Source: Arthrobacter wenxiniae
GTDB taxonomy: Bacteria > Actinomycetota > Actinomycetes > Actinomycetales > Micrococcaceae
Direction of reading: 5' to 3'
Assembly: GCF_013376105.1 (NCBI RefSeq)
Contig: NZ_JAAMFM010000002.1
Coordinates: 186,001-250,000, forward strand
DNA: 64,000 nucleotides
Positions 63,107 through 64,000 of the stretch are shown here, piece after piece (position 1 is the stretch's first letter; every line of letters begins with the position of its first letter). Under the pieces are notes generated by a model. That model made no database searches. It was not told where the DNA came from and worked only from the letters and a program-made list of their open reading frames with translations. Made by a program: the position numbers and the translations under genes.

Positions 63107-64000
63107 GTCCTGGCAGCGCCCCAGCGGAAGACGCCTTGGTTGATTGCATCCGCGACCCACGGCGTCTTCCGCTGCCACGGCATCACCGTCGTTTGTCCGC
63201 CATGACGGACTTCCACGCCATCGGCCGTCCAGGCCCACTCGAGGGTTTCGGCGACGGCCCGAAGGGACTCGACGGGTTCGTCCAGGCCGGACAGCCAGAG
63301 GATCTGGAGCGTGTTCACTGGCAGCGGGTCCCACCCCAGGACTGGCAAGGCGCTGTGCGGCCCCAGGATCGTTGCGCCTCCGCCGGCCACCTGGCCGCCC
63401 GCGGGTTCGACGTCGCTGTCCAGCAGCATCAGTGCCGCGCCCCGGACCGGGCCGCCGTCCGCTCCCTGTCCGCGGCAGGCAACCTCCGCCGTCGTCCCGG
63501 TCACGGACACGTCCAAGGGTGCGGGGGCACTGCAGGGGTAGCCGGACACTGCCGGGCTCAGCCCCACCACGCCGGTGAGCCGCGCGGCACGCACCTCCAT
63601 CCCGTCAATGACGGCAAAGGAAGTCTGGACGGCAACATCCCGGCCTGCCGCGTCCAGGGAAAAGGTGCTCGAGCCTCCCGCCGGGCGGACGCTGCCGCCG
63701 CGCAGCCCGCGATGCCGGCTGGGGCCCGCTGCTCCGGCAAGGTACACGTCGTTGTCCCGGCAGCCGGCGTCAAACCAGGGCGCGGTGGCGGTGGAGAAGG
63801 CAAGGCGGCGGTAAAGGGGCTCGTCCTTTTGCGGATGGCCGTCGGTGCCGGCGTTGAGCACCCGGACGGTCCCGGTGCGCCGGCACCCCACAGCCAGCCA
63901 GGCAGGCCCCGCGAGTGCGAGGGTGAAGTCGGCTTCCTCCACCGGAAGCGGTTCCTCGACATCCGTCCAGGCCGCGTGGCCGGCGGGCAGCAGAAGGCCC
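63103..64000 (-). CDS. DUF2264-like protein, C-terminal part (truncated by window edge)
   Basis: The frame is open from the window edge to TAG at 63103 (about 298 codons). It reads PLPVEEADFTLALAGPAWLAVGCRRTGTVRVLNAG, then LYRRLAFSTATAPW, the form seen in the C-terminal half of DUF2264 (PF10022) proteins, which occur in polysaccharide-use loci. The stop overlaps that of the convergent lyase gene by 4 bp. No catalytic assignment is possible from this part. Confidence 0.65.
   Translation of the reverse strand, partial: GLLLPAGHAAWTDVEEPLPVEEADFTLALAGPAWLAVGCRRTGTVRVLNAGTDGHPQKDEPLYRRLAFSTATAPWFDAGCRDNDVYLAGAAGPSRHRGLRGGSVRPAGGSSTFSLDAAGRDVAVQTSFAVIDGMEVRAARLTGVVGLSPAVSGYPCSAPAPLDVSVTGTTAEVACRGQGADGGPVRGAALMLLDSDVEPAGGQVAGGGATILGPHSALPVLGWDPLPVNTLQILWLSGLDEPVESLRAVAETLEWAWTADGVEVRHGGQTTVMPWQRKTPWVADAINQGVFRWGAART

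Overview
The window is high-GC, gene-dense bacterial DNA that looks like a soil actinobacterium of the Micrococcaceae (Arthrobacter in the broad sense). This rests on several things: twin actinobacterial-style c-di-AMP riboswitches in front of cell-wall hydrolases, a mycothiol-type maleylpyruvate isomerase-fold protein, a DUF3027/cold-shock pair, an XPB helicase pair, frequent GTG starts, and several genes whose -10 box sits 5-7 nt before the start codon (leaderless mRNAs). This is inference from gene content; no rRNA is present.

Layout. 0.2-6.1 kb is a creatinine/creatine utilisation cassette: creatinase, creatininase, an MHS-type transporter, a second creatinase that is identical over 1295 bp, and an IclR regulator. 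A strong promoter with a perfect 17-bp palindrome stands before the transporter. 6.1-7.7 kb holds a LOG-like protein and a rhodanese. 7.8-14.2 kb is a sugar or polyol locus: TIM-barrel isomerase, Gfo/Idh/MocA dehydrogenase, a LacI regulator with two near-identical operators, and a three-gene ABC importer. 14.4-16.2 kb is a divergent MFS/MarR pair. 16.2-17.7 kb is a small AT-richer insertion carrying a solo PD-(D/E)XK (HsdR-N-like) nuclease gene, flanked by 65-bp direct repeats of the marR 3' end.

17.7-31.2 kb is mostly core genome: sucCD, a UvrD/PcrA helicase, an inositol-monophosphatase-like enzyme, tRNA-Arg(CCU), RarD/EamA and YnfA membrane proteins, a Nudix hydrolase, an ABC exporter and a polar amino-acid ABC importer. 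31.3-37.3 kb has a split molybdenum-cofactor set (fdhD; then mobA, DUF6457, moeA and an alpha/beta hydrolase), with ornithine cyclodeaminase and its Lrp-type regulator between the two parts. 37.5-40.0 kb is a TetR/DHA2 efflux unit. 40.3-43.3 kb has NlpC/P60 and M23 peptidase genes, each behind its own riboswitch, and a DtxR-type regulator. 43.5-53.3 kb has serC, small conserved genes, the XPB pair, a methyltransferase, and a TetR/DinB-fold pair.

53.4-64.0 kb is a polysaccharide-degradation locus that looks aimed at sulfated glycosaminoglycans: two sulfatases, a sugar-phosphate isomerase-like protein, two Tat-exported family-8 polysaccharide lyases (one chondroitinase-ABC-like, one chondroitin-AC/hyaluronate-lyase-like, both with the catalytic residues in register) and the end of a DUF2264 protein. 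A LacI-type palindrome lies in the divergent promoter region.

The less expected features are the perfect creatinase duplication, the nuclease insertion with its duplicated gene end, a 40-bp perfect palindrome inside pcrA, and at least two families of short dispersed intergenic repeats, one of which supplies the C-terminus of the hydrolase gene.
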